This document shows positions 26,201 through 29,200 of a stretch of 64,000 bases of DNA, piece after piece (the stretch's first letter is position 1; every line of letters starts with the position of its first letter). The stretch comes from Symsagittifera roscoffensis (Eukaryota; Xenacoelomorpha; Acoela; Convolutidae): contig NC_087062.1 in the NCBI RefSeq assembly GCF_963678635.1, forward strand, positions 37,284,518 to 37,348,517. The letters are read 5' to 3'. The notes below the pieces were generated by a model that made no database searches, was not told where the DNA came from, and was given only the letters and a program-made list of their open reading frames with translations. The translations under genes were made by a program, and so were the position numbers.

Positions 26201-29200
26201 CACGTTTTAATGCCTACCCTTCCTTGGACCTCATATTATCATTTTACTAATCCCCTTTGCTTACCTTTATCTAACACTCACATCGATATAGAACGAAATA
26301 AGGACATGCTATATCGACTCACTACACCACTAACACCTAAACAATTTACTTACATTGGATATAAAAAATCACTAAAAACACACACTGCACCCCGAGCTAA
26401 TGAATATACACTAGAATATTACGATCATAACATCATCAGAGCTAACCAAGATCAATTCTTAGACGACGATCGCTTCGCTAACCCACAAATCACCGAGAAA
26501 TTTTTCATTAAAACACCATATGTATTTACGCTAAATATCTTCGATCGCAAGTTTGACCACATTATTTCAGAAGCACTAACAGACACACAAGCCTACGAAA
26601 GTTTTAAAGAACGCTTCCAAATATTTTCACTAACCTTTCATTTCCTTGCACCACATGAAAGAGATTTGCACTGCTCACACGATATTATGTTGCGCACTAA
26701 ACAAACACACACATACATATTATCGTTTCATCCAAAATCACTTTGACCTACACACTCCCTCCAGACAACCACACCATCGTTTTCAATTCATCAATTCCAA
26801 ATACACATCACCATTTTTTCTTAACTTCACATATTGCATTAAAGATTCTAACCTTCATGGTATTCTTCGAAATTATGATCCCATAACCCAAATGTATATC
26901 TTCTGCCCCATCACCAAGACCCTCAACGCCGAAGAATCCCGACCCTTCCTTATCCCACACGAATTTGTACAACCTATAGAAATCCCCATTTTAGAATTCA
27001 TCCACAACACTAAATTCAATCACAAATTATATAATCTAATCCAAAACACACCTTACGAGTTTGCAGTTGGCACTGAAGAACTAACCACCATTAAAGCACT
27101 TCAATTGCTTTGGCCACTGCTTCAAACTAAAAATATCATCCGCATCTTAGCTAAATTACTAACAACTTCAGATCTTATCCACGACATCTTCCCCCACGGT
27201 TTCTTCCCCGACGACTAACAGGTAAGTATGAACTATACATATTAGAAACTAATTATTAAAATTAGAAACTAACCATTCTTTATTCATGTCTTCTTTAGAA
27301 TTTTAGCCTTCATCCAACGATCATCTGAAAAATTCACAAAAGAAAAATAAAAAATAGCAAACTTCTTCAAACACTGTTTAAAACTCTATTAATTTTTTGC
27401 ACCAAATAATTAAATAAAAATAATACCAATGCAATAATTTAATTTATAATTTTTTTCCCAAATGCAGTAAATCTAATAATGATGAAAATTTGTAACTTAA
27501 TTTTCCCCAACAACTAGCAGTAAAATTGAAATTCTATGTAGTAAATTAATAAGAAGCAAATGCAGTACTAACCTTTTGATATTTTCATTCACTCGCACAA
27601 GAATTCTATCCAAATTCGCACAGCTCGCCCACAAAGAATTGTTTAAATAATGAATTTCAGTTTCAAGCTTTCACACTCAACAACTCTAACACAAGATAAC
27701 ACGTTTCAAACTTTCCTTTAACCCGGTTGGAAAGGAATTATACACTAAACAACACTAACCAACGCAGCTTACTAAACACCACAAACCATAGAATAACAGC
27801 ATGATTAAGAAAAGGAAAACAACGGTACCCAAACCGGATTAACCCAGTTTAAAACTGGATAATTTATTCTTTTGAAGACTATTATAAAGTCTAAGAAAGA
27901 AAAAATAAAACACAAAAAAGTCGAAAGACAAACCCATACCACAAACAATTTGATTTTTGAAAAAAGGACACAACCAACAAAACGTAAGAAAAACCACAAC
28001 AAACCCAACATAAAACGTTGTCACATAACAGGACCTCTCACAAAAACCGCATGCAATCATACTCCCACTCCTGGCCTAACCCACCAGGAAGGACGTCCTG
28101 AGCATGCTCTATAGCCGGCCTAACCCACCGCGCTACATCCACGCTTTGTGACACACACTTCTATTTTTAATAAGAGCTACTCAAGGGTGAGTAACTCTTC
28201 AAAATAACTGAACTAAAACAAAAAGCTTTTGTGGAAACAACTAACTAAAATCATAATTAAAAAATATTAAACTAATAAAAGTTTTATAAAATGTAAATTA
28301 TATTATGCAATATATAGATCAGCATACAACACCAAAGACGAACATCCAAAGACAAAATGAACCTACTACACTCGAAAAAGAATGGCCAACCACAATCAAT
28401 ATGCCGCCCACAATCACAACTCAAAGGATTTAGAGTACGACTTGACTTCGCAGAAAAGGACTTCATTGAACTAGACCAATGACCACCTCGATGTTCAAGT
28501 ATACGTACAGATCCGAGTAACCAGGCATCCCCTCCACGCACAATCTCCACGCCATTCCCAGACAAGATCAAAACACAAAGAAGTTCTCACCAATGAAACA
28601 GAAAAACCTGACATAGCCAACCATTCTGAAGTCAGATTTGAGTTTGTTGCGAAAACCCAGTCGTTGTCATGAGATGACACAACGATCGAACCTGGAACTT
28701 CTCTAACAAGAGAACCCAGAAGAAATATGATGTTCGCCAAACACCAACGTCCATCATCCATCCTTTGAATTACAGAAAGACTATTCTAAAAAACTCTGTA
28801 AAACCCGGATGGGTGGAACCTGATCTAAACTACATTTTATGATTGGATAAATTAGATATTTTACCAATGTAAAGTATTTAATATTAACCAATCATGATCC
28901 ATCTAACTAACAATCCACTTATTTGTAAGTGCTGAAATTACTTGTAATTTCAGCACCAGAGAGATTTGAATTTAACTTAGAAATTAGTTGACTCTCCAAG
29001 AAGACTTCAGCAACCGCAATAAACCAGTATACCCTAGATCTATTGAGCCTAGCAGAGACTAGTTAAACAACCTGAGACTAGATAGTATAAGAGTAAGATT
29101 AGGATTGGTATTAGACTAAGAAGTTGCACGAATCTATCCGGCCGAAAATAAGATAGCGTGACGAGCAGACGGTGTACCCTATCCGAAATTACTCTATGAG

